A stretch of 43,126 nucleotides of DNA from Pseudomonas fluorescens (GTDB lineage Bacteria > Pseudomonadota > Gammaproteobacteria > Pseudomonadales > Pseudomonadaceae), in assembly GCF_005938625.1 (NCBI RefSeq), contig NZ_VCNJ01000094.1:1-43126 (forward strand), written 5' to 3'. A model generated the notes under the pieces. That model made no database searches. It had not been told where the DNA came from and was given only the letters and a program-made list of their open reading frames with translations. Numbering within the stretch: the first letter of the stretch is position 1; each line of letters starts with the position of its first letter. A program made the position numbers and the translations under genes. Positions 25,935-33,444 of the stretch are shown here, in pieces.

Positions 25935-26384
25935 TTATGCCGTGGTGCTGACCAGATTACCGCTGGTGGAATTCTTCGTCATTTCCTTGACCAGTGCACC
26001 GGCCACTTCTGCCATCGCAGCGCTGGTTTGCGCGATTTGCCCCTGAATGGACATCACCGCTTGCGATTTCGCCTCAGGCGTCGGATAGGTCTTGGCTTGT
26101 GCGGCCGCCAGTTGTTGTTGCTGCTCCTGAAGTTGCTTCTGCAGTTCCTGCATTCGCTTGAGCAACATCTTGACCGTGACACTCAGGTTGTCGCCGCTTT
26201 CAGCCTTGCTGTCTTCTGGCGCGGCAGCACCACCGGTCCTGACCTGATTGTTCGATTCTTTCTCACTGCCCAGCGCCTCGGTGGAAGCCTCCGCTCCCGC
26301 CTCGCTCAATGCATTGATAGTCGCTGCGGTTTTGCCGCCGATGGTGACTGCCGCAGGATTAGATAAACCGACCGTCAGTGACAT
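25935..26384 (-). CDS. Coiled-coil hypothetical protein, 149 residues
   Basis: GGGAG lies before the ATG. The first third is Ala/Ser/Gly-rich and low complexity. The middle is a strong Gln-rich coiled coil (LKRMQELQKQLQEQQQQLAA). The end has QGQIAQTSAAMAEVAGALVK. No signal or membrane segment. Composition is like FlxA-type proteins, but I cannot assign a role. Single gene between the ribose promoter region and the asparaginase. Confidence 0.75.
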   Translation of the reverse strand: MSLTVGLSNPAAVTIGGKTAATINALSEAGAEASTEALGSEKESNNQVRTGGAAAPEDSKAESGDNLSVTVKMLLKRMQELQKQLQEQQQQLAAAQAKTYPTPEAKSQAVMSIQGQIAQTSAAMAEVAGALVKEMTKNSTSGNLVSTTA

Positions 26385-26579
26385 GTGAACTCCCTAGATT
26401 CTGTTTCCTTGAACAACCATCGGCCCCCGCGAAGGTTTCTTTAGCACAAAAGCAGAAACCGGCCACTCGAATCACTCGACAAAAGCAGTAGTCCTTTTCG
26501 GAGAGCCGAACGCGAAAGCGTCCGTTGTTCGGAAACCCGGATAAACAACTCTCCCCGCGATTCGCCACCTCATAAAATC

Positions 26580-26593
26580 TTGATGTAAATCAT
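26580..26593. promoter_or_regulatory. Anr/FNR-type site upstream of asparaginase
   Basis: TTGATgtaaATCAT matches the Anr consensus TTGAT-N4-ATCAA at nine of ten defined positions. It lies 140 bases before the ansB start, within a 348-base gap that holds nothing else I can name. Enteric ansB is FNR-dependent, which supports the assignment; no good minus-10 was found at the expected spacing. Confidence 0.5.
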
Positions 26594-26732
26594 CAGGTTA
26601 AACATTTCTCTGACGCAAAGTACGGCTGGTACAGATCCTGCTCCCTTCACAGCACTCCGGGCATCCAGATCGGCTTGGGGTGCATCTAGATGAACCTGCA
26701 TCAGCACCGTCTCACTACTAGAGAGAAAAATA

Positions 26733-27821
26733 ATGAAATCTGCTTTCAACACTTTGGTTCCGGGCGCTTTGGCCCTCCTCCTGCTCCTGCCCAGCGCCCT
26801 TCAGGCAAAAGAAGTCGAAACCCAGACCAAGCTCGCTAACGTCGTAGTACTTGCCACCGGCGGCACCATCGCCGGTGCTGGCGCGAGCGCCGCCAACAGC
26901 GCCACCTACCAGGCTGCGAAAGTGGGTATCGAGCAACTGATTGCCGGCATTCCCGAGCTGAACAAACTGGCCAATGTGCGTGGCGAACAAGTCATGCAGA
27001 TCGCTTCGGAAAGCATCACCAACGAAAACCTGCTGCAACTGGGTCGTCGTGTCGCCGAACTGGCCGACAGCAAAGACGTCGACGGCATCGTCATCACCCA
27101 CGGCACCGACACCCTGGAAGAAACAGCCTACTTCCTCAACCTGGTGGAAAAAACCGACAAACCGATCATCGTCGTCGGGTCGATGCGCCCAGGTACTGCC
27201 ATGTCCGCCGATGGCATGCTCAACCTGTACAACGCAGTGGCCGTGGCCAGCAGCAAAGAAGCACACGGCAAAGGCGTACTGGTGACCATGAACGATGAAA
27301 TCCAGTCCGGTCGCGACGTCAGCAAAATGATCAACATCAAGACCGAGGCGTTCAAAAGTGCCTGGGGTCCACTGGGCATGGTGGTAGAAGGCAAATCCTA
27401 CTGGTTCCGCTTGCCAGCCAAGCGTCACACCATGGATTCGGAATTCGACATCAAAAACATCAAGAGCCTTCCCGATGTAGAAATCGCTTATTCCTACGGC
27501 AACGTTAGCGATACTGCCTACAAGGCTCTCGCCCAATCCGGTGCCAAGGCCATCATCCATGCCGGTACCGGTAATGGCTCGGTCTCCTCCCGCGTGGTTC
27601 CAGCCCTGCAAGCGCTGCGCAAGGATGGTGTGCAAATCATTCGTTCGTCCCACGTCAACGCTGGCGGCTTCGTTCTGCGTAACGCCGAACAGCCGGACGA
27701 CAAGTACGACTGGGTTGTTGCTCACGACCTGAACCCGCAGAAAGCCCGCATCCTGGCGATGGTCGCCCTGACCAAAACCAACGACAGCAAAGAGCTGCAA
27801 CGGATGTTCTGGGAATACTGA
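26733..27821 (+). CDS. ansB: Periplasmic glutaminase-asparaginase
   Basis: 362 residues. Hydrolyses asparagine and glutamine to the acids plus ammonia. A signal peptide (about residues 1-25, ending LQA) marks it as the type II periplasmic enzyme. Active-site signatures are intact: VVLATGGTIAGAG with the nucleophile Thr, and ITHGTDTLEETAYFL with the second Thr-Asp pair; SMRPGTAMSADG and the Lys-containing segment follow. The C-terminus QRMFWEY is typical. Single gene with an Anr-like site upstream. Confidence 0.97.
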   Translation: MKSAFNTLVPGALALLLLLPSALQAKEVETQTKLANVVVLATGGTIAGAGASAANSATYQAAKVGIEQLIAGIPELNKLANVRGEQVMQIASESITNENLLQLGRRVAELADSKDVDGIVITHGTDTLEETAYFLNLVEKTDKPIIVVGSMRPGTAMSADGMLNLYNAVAVASSKEAHGKGVLVTMNDEIQSGRDVSKMINIKTEAFKSAWGPLGMVVEGKSYWFRLPAKRHTMDSEFDIKNIKSLPDVEIAYSYGNVSDTAYKALAQSGAKAIIHAGTGNGSVSSRVVPALQALRKDGVQIIRSSHVNAGGFVLRNAEQPDDKYDWVVAHDLNPQKARILAMVALTKTNDSKELQRMFWEY

Positions 27822-27860
27822 TTCGCCTTCGCCCGATCAACTCTCGATCGCGCACCCTGC

Positions 27861-27889
27861 GCACTACTCGCCCAATGGGCGGGTGGTGC
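27861..27889 (+). terminator. Hairpin after ansB
   Basis: GCACTACTCGCCC and GGGCGGGTGGTGC form an imperfect stem around AAT. No T-run follows, so termination is uncertain. Confidence 0.35.
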
Positions 27890-27990
27890 ATCGCTTACAA
27901 CGCTCTCGCACTTTTCCCACAAAAAATTCGACACGGCCTACACCAAAATCGGAAAACCGCTGTCAGAGGATTTTCTTGAATTTTAAGCAG

Positions 27991-28019
27991 TTGCGAAAAT
28001 GCTTACAGTTAAATACTGT
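27991..28019 (+). promoter_or_regulatory. Promoter of the DUF1654 gene, overlapped by a LexA box
   Basis: TTGCGA (27991-27996) and TACTGT (28014-28019) are 17 bases apart. The minus-10 hexamer shares four bases with the LexA box, so LexA would exclude RNA polymerase. Confidence 0.6.
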
Positions 28020-28031
28020 ATGCACGTACAG
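28016..28031. promoter_or_regulatory. LexA (SOS) box
   Basis: CTGTATGCACGTACAG fits the CTGT-N8-ACAG LexA consensus exactly. It lies 19 bases before the DUF1654 start. A second inverted repeat, TACAGT-TAAAT-ACTGTA (28004-28020), overlaps it on the left. Confidence 0.8.
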
Positions 28032-28049
28032 CTTAATAAGGATAACCTC

Positions 28050-28289
28050 GTGGCCACCTCCCCTGATGCTCCTGACGCTTACGAACGCATGGGCATGCGC
28101 GTTCAGAAAATCATCAATTCCCCTACTGCCCAAAAAGCCAAAGCCGCACTGATCTTCCGTCTGCCGGACGAGCCGATGGACGAGTGGGAACGCTTGCTTG
28201 AGGAAATCGACGAGAACGACAACGTCACCCTCGCCTATCGCGACGACGGTGGTGTGCAGATTTTTTGGGTTGTGCCGAAGGAAGATTGA
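28050..28289 (+). CDS. DUF1654 protein under SOS control
   Basis: 79 residues from GTG 28050, with AAGGA seven bases upstream; an ATG at 27999 lies inside the promoter and is rejected. The family pattern is present: DAYERMGMRVQKIINSPTAQ, AALIFRLPDEPMDEWERLLE and VTLAYRDDGGVQIFWVVP. Function is unknown. The LexA box upstream puts it in the DNA damage response. It ends four bases before the endonuclease I start, so the two genes are probably one SOS-induced transcript. Confidence 0.87.
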   Translation: MATSPDAPDAYERMGMRVQKIINSPTAQKAKAALIFRLPDEPMDEWERLLEEIDENDNVTLAYRDDGGVQIFWVVPKED

Positions 28290-28293
28290 TTCA

Positions 28294-28983
28294 ATGAGTG
28301 TCCGCTGTTTTGCTTTGCTGCTTTTGTTCATCGCCATGGGTGCCCAGGCTGGCGCACCCCGCACCTTTACCGAAGCCAAGAAGGTCGCCTGGAAGCTGTA
28401 TGCGCCGCAGTCCACAGAGTTTTATTGCGGGTGCAAGTACACCGGCAACAAGGTTGACCTGAAGGCTTGCGGCTACGTACCGCGCAAGAATGCCAAGCGT
28501 GCGTCACGCATTGAATGGGAACACATCGTGCCGGCCTGGCAGTTCGGCCATCAGCGTCAGTGCTGGCAGGAAGGTGGACGTAAAAACTGCACGCGTTACG
28601 ACCCCAGCTATCAGAAAGCTGAAGCCGACTTGCACAACCTGGTGCCGAGTATTGGCGAGGTCAACGGAGACCGCAGCAACTTCAGCTACGGCTGGCTGCC
28701 GGTGCAATCCGGGCAGTATGGCTCGTGCCTGACTCAGGTCGACTTCAAGGCAAAGAAGGTCATGCCGCGTCCGTCGATTCGCGGCATGATCGCCCGGACT
28801 TACTTCTACATGAGCAAGCAATACGGCTTGCGTCTGTCGAAACAGGATCGGCAATTGTACGAGGCGTGGGACAAGACTTACCCGGTGCAGGACTGGGAGC
28901 GTCAGCGCAATCAGAGCGTGGCGTGCGTGATGGGACGCGGCAATGAATTTGTCGGCCCGGTGAATATGAAAGCCTGCGGTTGA
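28294..28983 (+). CDS. endA: Endonuclease I (secreted ββα-Me nuclease)
   Basis: 229 residues from MSVRCFALLLLFIAMGAQA, a signal peptide cleaved after about residue 19; AAGGAAG lies upstream. A non-specific DNA endonuclease of the periplasm or medium. The ββα-metal motif is intact: EWEHIVPAWQFG with the catalytic His, and LHNLVPSIGEVNGDRSNFSY with metal-binding Asn. Cys residues (YCGCKYT, KACGY, RQCWQ, NCTRY) form disulfides. It follows the LexA-controlled DUF1654 gene by four bases and ends at a strong terminator. Confidence 0.95.
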   Translation: MSVRCFALLLLFIAMGAQAGAPRTFTEAKKVAWKLYAPQSTEFYCGCKYTGNKVDLKACGYVPRKNAKRASRIEWEHIVPAWQFGHQRQCWQEGGRKNCTRYDPSYQKAEADLHNLVPSIGEVNGDRSNFSYGWLPVQSGQYGSCLTQVDFKAKKVMPRPSIRGMIARTYFYMSKQYGLRLSKQDRQLYEAWDKTYPVQDWERQRNQSVACVMGRGNEFVGPVNMKACG

Positions 28984-28994
28984 TTGCAGCCCGA

Positions 28995-29029
28995 AAAAAG
29001 GCCTCGAACGCTATGTTCGAGGCCTTTTT
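28995..29029. terminator. Bidirectional intrinsic terminator
   Basis: AAAAAGGCCTCGAAC (28995-29009) is repeated inverted at 29015-29029 around GCTAT, with A and T runs on both sides. It serves endA and the convergent siderophore-interacting gene. Confidence 0.93.
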
Positions 29030-29037
29030 ATTGGTGC

Positions 29038-29949
29038 TTAGTTGGCGGACTTGTTGTGTCGCCAGTAGCCCATCAAGTTAAGTGACTCACGAGGTATGCC
29101 ACACTCTTTGATCAGGTATCTGCGCAAACTCATCACCGCCGCCGACTCTCCGGCAATCCAGCCGTAAAAACCTTCAGTGGCGGTATCGGCGATTTCCCAG
29201 AGAATGTCCTTTTCTATGTCGACGTCAGCCAATTCAATCGCTTGACCCGCTGAATATGCATGGATGGGTAGAGTCGCCGCCCTCACCGCTTCCACCATCA
29301 GCGCTCCCGCGATTGTTTCGCTCGCAGGATCCCGGATCAACCAACGTACCGACAACCCTGGCCAGTCAGGAACGTCGAGCATGTCCTGAGCACTGTCCAC
29401 TTCAAAAAATGCCTGAACTTGTGGTGGCTCGGCGAGCATCGCCAACTCATCAAGAATGCCCATGGCTGCTGGCAGCGCCGTCGCATCTGCAACGAGCAAA
29501 AGTTGCTTGAGTGCCTGTGGCGGCTTCCATTCAAAACCGCCGGCCTCCTTCGCCGAGAAATGGCGATCGGGCGCAAGGATCTGCATCGAATCACCTGGCT
29601 GTGAATGCAGCGCCCAACGCGACGCCGGCCCGGTCTCACCGTGCAGAACAAAATCAATATCGACTTCGCCTTGCTCTGCGCGTAGATGCCGAATGGTGTA
29701 GGTGCGCATGGCGGGACGTCGGTCTGCCAGCATCGCGCGAAATCGGGCGTACCAACCCTCCTCTTGAGAGAGCTTCGCGTGCGAGCCATTGACCGCAGGA
29801 AAAAACAGCTTCACCCGCTGATCCGGCGCCCAGGTCGCCATTTCGCGGACTGGAGGACCGACGAGCGTGATCCGCATCATGTGCGGGCTCAACTGAGTTT
29901 TTCGATGCAAGGTCACATCGAACAATTTGTAAGGATTGGCGGAGGCCAT
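29038..29949 (-). CDS. Siderophore-interacting (ViuB-like) FAD/NAD(P)H reductase
   Basis: 303 residues. Probably reduces ferric siderophores in the cytoplasm to release iron. The FAD-binding motif RTYTIRH (about residues 82-88) and DFVLHGETGPASRWA are typical, as is the C-terminal FYGWIAGESAAVMSLRRYLI then LNLMGYWRHNK. GGGAG lies before the ATG. No Fur-box-like sequence was noticed in the short gap upstream. Single gene. Confidence 0.92.
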   Translation of the reverse strand: MASANPYKLFDVTLHRKTQLSPHMMRITLVGPPVREMATWAPDQRVKLFFPAVNGSHAKLSQEEGWYARFRAMLADRRPAMRTYTIRHLRAEQGEVDIDFVLHGETGPASRWALHSQPGDSMQILAPDRHFSAKEAGGFEWKPPQALKQLLLVADATALPAAMGILDELAMLAEPPQVQAFFEVDSAQDMLDVPDWPGLSVRWLIRDPASETIAGALMVEAVRAATLPIHAYSAGQAIELADVDIEKDILWEIADTATEGFYGWIAGESAAVMSLRRYLIKECGIPRESLNLMGYWRHNKSAN

Positions 29950-30036
29950 GGGGAACTCCCTCAGGAAATCATCAGCGACTTCAATAGGAACGAGTCGCGC
30001 TAGATAGCCTTTAGGAAATTCCGCCGACCGGAACGT

Positions 30037-30405
30037 TTACGGCGTGAGCGGATGCTCGACCAACACCGATTCAACGTTTTGTTTCTTGGCCTTCACCAGC
30101 GCTGCATCCACTTGGACTTTGCGAGCTTCCGCTTCAGCCTGGGAGTTGAACGGTCCAATCAGAATTCGCGTTTTGCCGCTGCTGTCCTTGATCACCGTAG
30201 GTACAAAGGCGTGCTCGATCAACCAGCCACTCAGGTCGCTGACAGCCTGTGGCGTTTCACCGCGCACTTCGAGATCCCATTGTGGTGCAGCGGCCGCCGC
30301 CGGCGCAGTCACTGCAACCGATTGTGGTTTTGGTGCATCTGCATTCTTGCCTTCACCACAGCCTGCCAATACCAGTGCCGCGACTACCCAAACCAATTTG
30401 CGCAC
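30037..30405 (-). CDS. SPOR-domain lipoprotein
   Basis: 122 residues from GTG, with GAGGA before it. The lipobox LVLAGC gives Cys16. After an Ala/Pro linker a SPOR domain spans about residues 41-116 (WDLEVRGETPQAVSDLSGWL; TRILIGPFNSQAEAEARKVQ). SPOR domains bind denuded septal peptidoglycan, so an envelope or division role is likely. It lies 87 bases from the siderophore-interacting gene on the same strand but is not clearly co-transcribed. Confidence 0.85.
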   Translation of the reverse strand: MRKLVWVVAALVLAGCGEGKNADAPKPQSVAVTAPAAAAAPQWDLEVRGETPQAVSDLSGWLIEHAFVPTVIKDSSGKTRILIGPFNSQAEAEARKVQVDAALVKAKKQNVESVLVEHPLTP

Positions 30406-30641
30406 AACGCTTTCCTCGAAATTCTCAAAGCCGCGATCTTATCATTCATAAATACTTCGCGAGCCCCGCAAAATGGGCACAAAACAACGAGATTGATGCC
30501 TGCAGCCTCTGTATAGTTACGCCCTGGGAATTAATGCCGCATCTGCGCGTCAGAAAGAGGCACCCAAACCGTGAGACTTCGCACTAATCTATACGTACCA
30601 CCGACCTCTGCACTGTCTGAATCAGGTGCCCTACAAAGCAA

Positions 30642-30655
30642 TCAAGGAGAAGACC
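30642..30655 (+). promoter_or_regulatory. GGA motif in the rsmE leader
   Basis: TCAAGGAGAA overlaps the ribosome site of the csrA-type gene. It matches the Rsm/CsrA binding consensus (A/U-CANGGANG-U/A) except for one position, which would allow translational autorepression. Confidence 0.5.
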
Positions 30656-30850
30656 ATGCTGATACTCACCCGCAAAGTCGGTGAAAGCATAAACATCGGT
30701 GATGACATCACTATCACCATTCTGGGCGTAAGCGGCCAACAGGTTCGCATTGGTATCAACGCTCCGAAAAACGTTGCCGTGCACCGTGAAGAGATTTACC
30801 AGCGCATTCAGGCTGGCCTGACCGCCCCGGACAAGCCACAAACTCCCTGA
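30656..30850 (+). CDS. rsmE: CsrA/RsmE-type RNA-binding regulator
   Basis: 64 residues from MLILTRKVGESINI. Homodimer that binds GGA motifs in mRNA leaders and blocks ribosomes; antagonised by GacA-controlled small RNAs in pseudomonads. The conserved N-terminus and VHREEIYQRIQ with the RNA-contacting Arg are present. The length and the absence of the alaS-lysC neighbours of rsmA favour the RsmE paralogue, though that is from memory of the family. It is a single gene. Confidence 0.85.
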   Translation: MLILTRKVGESINIGDDITITILGVSGQQVRIGINAPKNVAVHREEIYQRIQAGLTAPDKPQTP

Positions 30851-30866
30851 GCCAAATCGCAGTCAG

Positions 30867-30902
30867 TAGCCAGTCCGTTTTACCTCGTGGAATGACTGGC
30901 TA
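30867..30902 (+). terminator. Hairpin after rsmE
   Basis: TAGCCAGTC (30867-30875) is repeated inverted as GACTGGCTA (30894-30902) with an 18-base loop and no T-run. Weak terminator candidate. Confidence 0.35.
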
Positions 30903-31059
30903 GAGATTCACGCGCCGTTTTGCATCCGCTCCCCATCTTCGGGCACGGCGCCTGACACGAGAACCTTGCTTTAACTTCACACCTTGTCACCCGATACTAC
31001 CTGCCATCCCCTGGACTGGCTGTCGGACATTTCCGATAGAGCGCAGAGAATTTGCCTTC

Positions 31060-31515
31060 CTAACCAAATGTCACGCCGCGCGCCATGCCTGTGGCCGCGA
31101 TCACCATCAGCACCAGCAACAATGCCTCGACATGACAGAATCGTGCGTAATGCTTCGCACGCCCGACATCGAGCGCCTTACCCCGTCCTTTTGCAATACG
31201 CCATTTGACCAAGGTAATCATCGGTGCGAGTTCAATAAGCAGAATCAGCACGAACAGCGTGATTTTCAAATGGAACAGTGGCTGATGAAGATAATAGTCA
31301 GCACCCTTTTCATAGCCGCCAAAGGCACGTATTACGCCGGTGACCAGCAGGACCAGTGCAGAAATCCCCCAAATATTGTCAGCCAGCAAAACTCGCCCGG
31401 GCTCTCCCGTCCCGGCTGCCAGACGACTGAACGCCGCCCCACGCGTCAGCACCGCCCAGAAGCCGATGGCAAAAGCGAGTAGATGAATAGCTGCAAGAGA
31501 CCAGTGGACCAGCAT
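31060..31515 (-). CDS. DUF2214 inner-membrane protein
   Basis: 151 residues with four predicted membrane helices (about 1-23, 48-66, 80-98, 127-145). Conserved-looking spots are the His in MLVHWSLAAIHLLAFAIGFW, LADNIWGISALVLLVTGV, RAFGGYEKGADYYLHQPLFH and ARFCHVEALLLVLMVIAATG. The family is related in shape to small haem or copper-binding membrane proteins but has no proven function. It stands alone; the gap on its right (31516-31901) holds only a minus-strand terminator. Confidence 0.82.
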   Translation of the reverse strand: MLVHWSLAAIHLLAFAIGFWAVLTRGAAFSRLAAGTGEPGRVLLADNIWGISALVLLVTGVIRAFGGYEKGADYYLHQPLFHLKITLFVLILLIELAPMITLVKWRIAKGRGKALDVGRAKHYARFCHVEALLLVLMVIAATGMARGVTFG

Positions 31516-31660
31516 CGATACACCCCCATCAGAAGAGTTGAAAATCGGCCAGTCAGTAGTAGTAGAAAAAGTGGAGATTTGCCTGCGAGGCAGTCGCCGG
31601 GCACTTGGGGAAGTCGTGAAGGATAATTCGAAGCGGCAAAAGCCAAATCACAGGCAAAAA

Positions 31661-31693
31661 AAATCCCAAGCAGCTGATGGAAGCTTGGGATTT
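31661..31693 (-). terminator. Leftward terminator with no obvious upstream gene
   Basis: AAATCCCAAGC (31661-31671) pairs with GCTTGGGATTT (31683-31693). On the minus strand eight T follow. No clear minus-strand gene ends here, which suggests an unannotated leftward RNA or a lost gene. Confidence 0.7.
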
Positions 31694-31901
31694 AAAAATG
31701 CATAAACCGTGGTGGTGAACGCGGGACGAATGTTACTTAATCCCACGAACAGTAACAACGTTTTTTTGATAACCGGCTGGTTAGTAACACTCGTAACCTG
31801 TTCAATATCCACACTTTTTCAAAGGGCGCTCGCGACGAACGGCGATTCCTCAATCGCCCGACGGAAAAATTTGCAATGTGAATCAGCAAGGACCGCAAAC
31901 A

Positions 31902-32321
31902 ATGAACTACGACTCCCAGTGGATCAGCATCCCGCGCTATAACGTTCTCAACGATAAATCCACAAAGAACATCCCTCACAAGCATCCTGTGAGTTTTTCT
32001 ACCCTCATAGGCTTGCTGTGTTGTGCAAGTGCGAGTGCAGCCGAGATTCCCATAACAGAGGGAATGTCGTTTCAAAGCGCCAGGAAAGCCCTTTTGCATG
32101 ATGGCTGGAAGCCGAACCCGACCTACCCAGGGGAATTCGGCGTAGAAAACATCATGAGGAGAAACGGCTTCGTAGAAATTGAATCCTGCACCATGGGAAT
32201 TCAACACTGCAGTTTCAACTACACCAAAAACAGAACCTGTCTTGGCGTAGGAACCGTGGGCGAAGATGTAAAAACCATGAAGGTCTACTCATGGAATTTC
32301 AAATGTCCGGAGATCGATTAA
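31902..32321 (+). CDS. Exported small protein, unknown function
   Basis: 139 residues from ATG 31902, with AAGGA eight bases upstream (a GTG 24 bases earlier is less likely). A hydrophobic segment at about residues 31-47 (FSTLIGLLCCASASAAE) looks like an unusually deep signal peptide. The mature part begins EIPITEGMSFQSARKALLHD then GWKPNP, a repeat-like motif seen in many small secreted proteobacterial proteins. Four Cys may pair. Function is not recognised. It lies at the left side of the decayed element and reads toward it. Confidence 0.7.
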   Translation: MNYDSQWISIPRYNVLNDKSTKNIPHKHPVSFSTLIGLLCCASASAAEIPITEGMSFQSARKALLHDGWKPNPTYPGEFGVENIMRRNGFVEIESCTMGIQHCSFNYTKNRTCLGVGTVGEDVKTMKVYSWNFKCPEID

Positions 32322-32331
32322 TCGCTGCCAC

Positions 32332-32718
32332 CTACGCCGCGATCGCAGTGTTCAGTTCATCCTTGAGCAGGACTTCAGCGAAGGCGCGAGAAGCTACCTC
32401 GATGCCCTGAACAGTCGGACGCTGTAACTAGCTCATCTGTACAGGCTCGTAGCGGATCGGACCGAAGACGCCGGCGATTTTGACCGAAGAGTTCTTCAGC
32501 TCGGTCAGGTCGGTGATCGGCGCGGCACCGTTGGCGGCGTAGCGATCAACGCGGCACTGGGCAGCGGCCAAGGTCGGGAAAAACGACTATCGGAGAAAGT
32601 CGCCGGTGAAACCTTCCGCCGAGATGTTGATCGCGCCATTGCTGGCGGTGTTGAACACATCAATCGTCTGAGAAGTGAAGAAAGTGCACCCACTTTGGGT
32701 GGCACGAGAAATCCGCAT
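32332..32718 (-). pseudogene. Phage-like coding remnant with in-frame amber codons, possibly capsid
   Basis: One minus-strand frame runs from ATG 32718 (MRISRATQSG) for 129 codons. Stops at 32587-32589, 32428-32430 and 32332-32334 are all TAG and all in the same frame. Between them the peptide reads sensibly: QTIDVFNTASNGAINISAEG then FTGDFLR; RVDRYAANGAAPITDLTELK then SVKIAGVFGPIRYEP; RPTVQGIEVASRAFAEVLLK. These resemble parts of phage coat proteins as I recall them, but no search was run. No ribosome site precedes the ATG. It is probably a decayed prophage gene. Confidence 0.5.
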
Positions 32719-32760
32719 GTGAATAATGGGTAGGGCAAATTAATAACCGAGAGCCATCAA

Positions 32761-32934
32761 ATGCCCCCAATTGCCGACACAATTATCTACATGCTTGCCT
32801 TTTTGGCCGGACCTCCTGCGATGCACTGGTTCGCCACCTGGTACTCGAAAAGCTTCCGCTGGATCGCCTCTTCCATTGTCATCCACGTAGTTTTCTTCGC
32901 TTGTTGGCTTGCCCAGCATCCCGATGCTTTGTAG
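32761..32934 (+). CDS. Possible small two-helix membrane protein
   Basis: 57 residues, ATG 32761 to TAG. Two hydrophobic stretches (TIIYMLAFLAGPPAMHWFA and WIASSIVIHVVFFACWLA) with positive residues between fit a small membrane hairpin. The ribosome site is weak (GAGAG). It lies among gene fragments, so it may be phage-derived or a chance frame. I do not recognise it. Confidence 0.35.
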   Translation: MPPIADTIIYMLAFLAGPPAMHWFATWYSKSFRWIASSIVIHVVFFACWLAQHPDAL

Positions 32935-32980
32935 AAGCAGCGCCAGTGCCGCGTTCACCTGCGGCAGATCACCAAGTTAA

Positions 32981-33160
32981 GCCCTACTCCCTGGATTACT
33001 GGTTGCGCGCCGTTATGCGCGCACGCCTAATACTAAACAGGCGACCGTCGAGGTAACCAATCAGTTGCTTAGCACTGGTCTTTTTGACCGTTTGGATGCC
33101 GTGGATCCCAATACTGGCCACAAGGTGGAAGCAATGTACCTTGTGGATACTTCCCACTAG
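32981..33160 (+). pseudogene. C-terminal gene fragment, unknown family
   Basis: An open frame of 59 codons with no proper start ends at TAG 33160. The peptide (RTPNTKQATVEVTNQLLSTG then LFDRLDAVDPNTGHKVEAMY) has ordinary protein composition and looks like the tail of a larger gene. An in-frame TAA lies directly before it. I cannot name the family. Confidence 0.4.
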
Positions 33161-33186
33161 TTATTGCCATGAAAGCCGGCCGCGGC

Positions 33187-33396
33187 TTATTCAGCTTTGT
33201 GGCTCGGCAACTTGAAATCAGTCACCCGATCGCAATGTTCCGGATCGTCTCCACACCCAGGAAGCCAAACCAGTTGATCAAGGCTCGCACAACCCTGCAG
33301 CATTGTGAGGTCAGGGTGCGCGGGCTGCGGCGTTGATTCCGTACGTCGCACTATCCGGCTATCGACGTCCAAGCTTTCCGCAATACTGTTTTCCAA
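33187..33396 (-). CDS. Possible small gene containing a repeated coding motif
   Basis: 69 codons from a TTG start without a clear ribosome site. The peptide includes SLDVDSRIVRRTESTP and MLQGCASLDQLVWLPGCGDD. A diverged copy of the first part, with mostly silent or conservative changes, lies at 34335-34402, which argues that this was once a real coding sequence. Start and present function are uncertain. Confidence 0.35.
   Translation of the reverse strand: MENSIAESLDVDSRIVRRTESTPQPAHPDLTMLQGCASLDQLVWLPGCGDDPEHCDRVTDFKLPSHKAE
33311..33376. repeat. Repeat copy 1 (coding-derived)
   Basis: About 66 bases, roughly four fifths identical by eye to 34335-34402 and in the same orientation. Translated leftward both give xxDSRxVRxxESTP. 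The pair flanks the two genes at 33445-34224. Confidence 0.65.
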
Positions 33397-33444
33397 GGAT
33401 GAAAGCCCTGCATCAGTGCAGGACCGTCATGCCCGGAGCTCAAT

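Noticed and set aside
27999..28049. ATG start for the DUF1654 gene at 27999
   Set aside because: It lies within the promoter and LexA box; GTG 28050 has the proper ribosome site.
31737..32207. Leftward open frame of 156 codons opposite the exported-protein gene
   Set aside because: Overlaps the better-supported gene at 31902 and has no ribosome site or family pattern.
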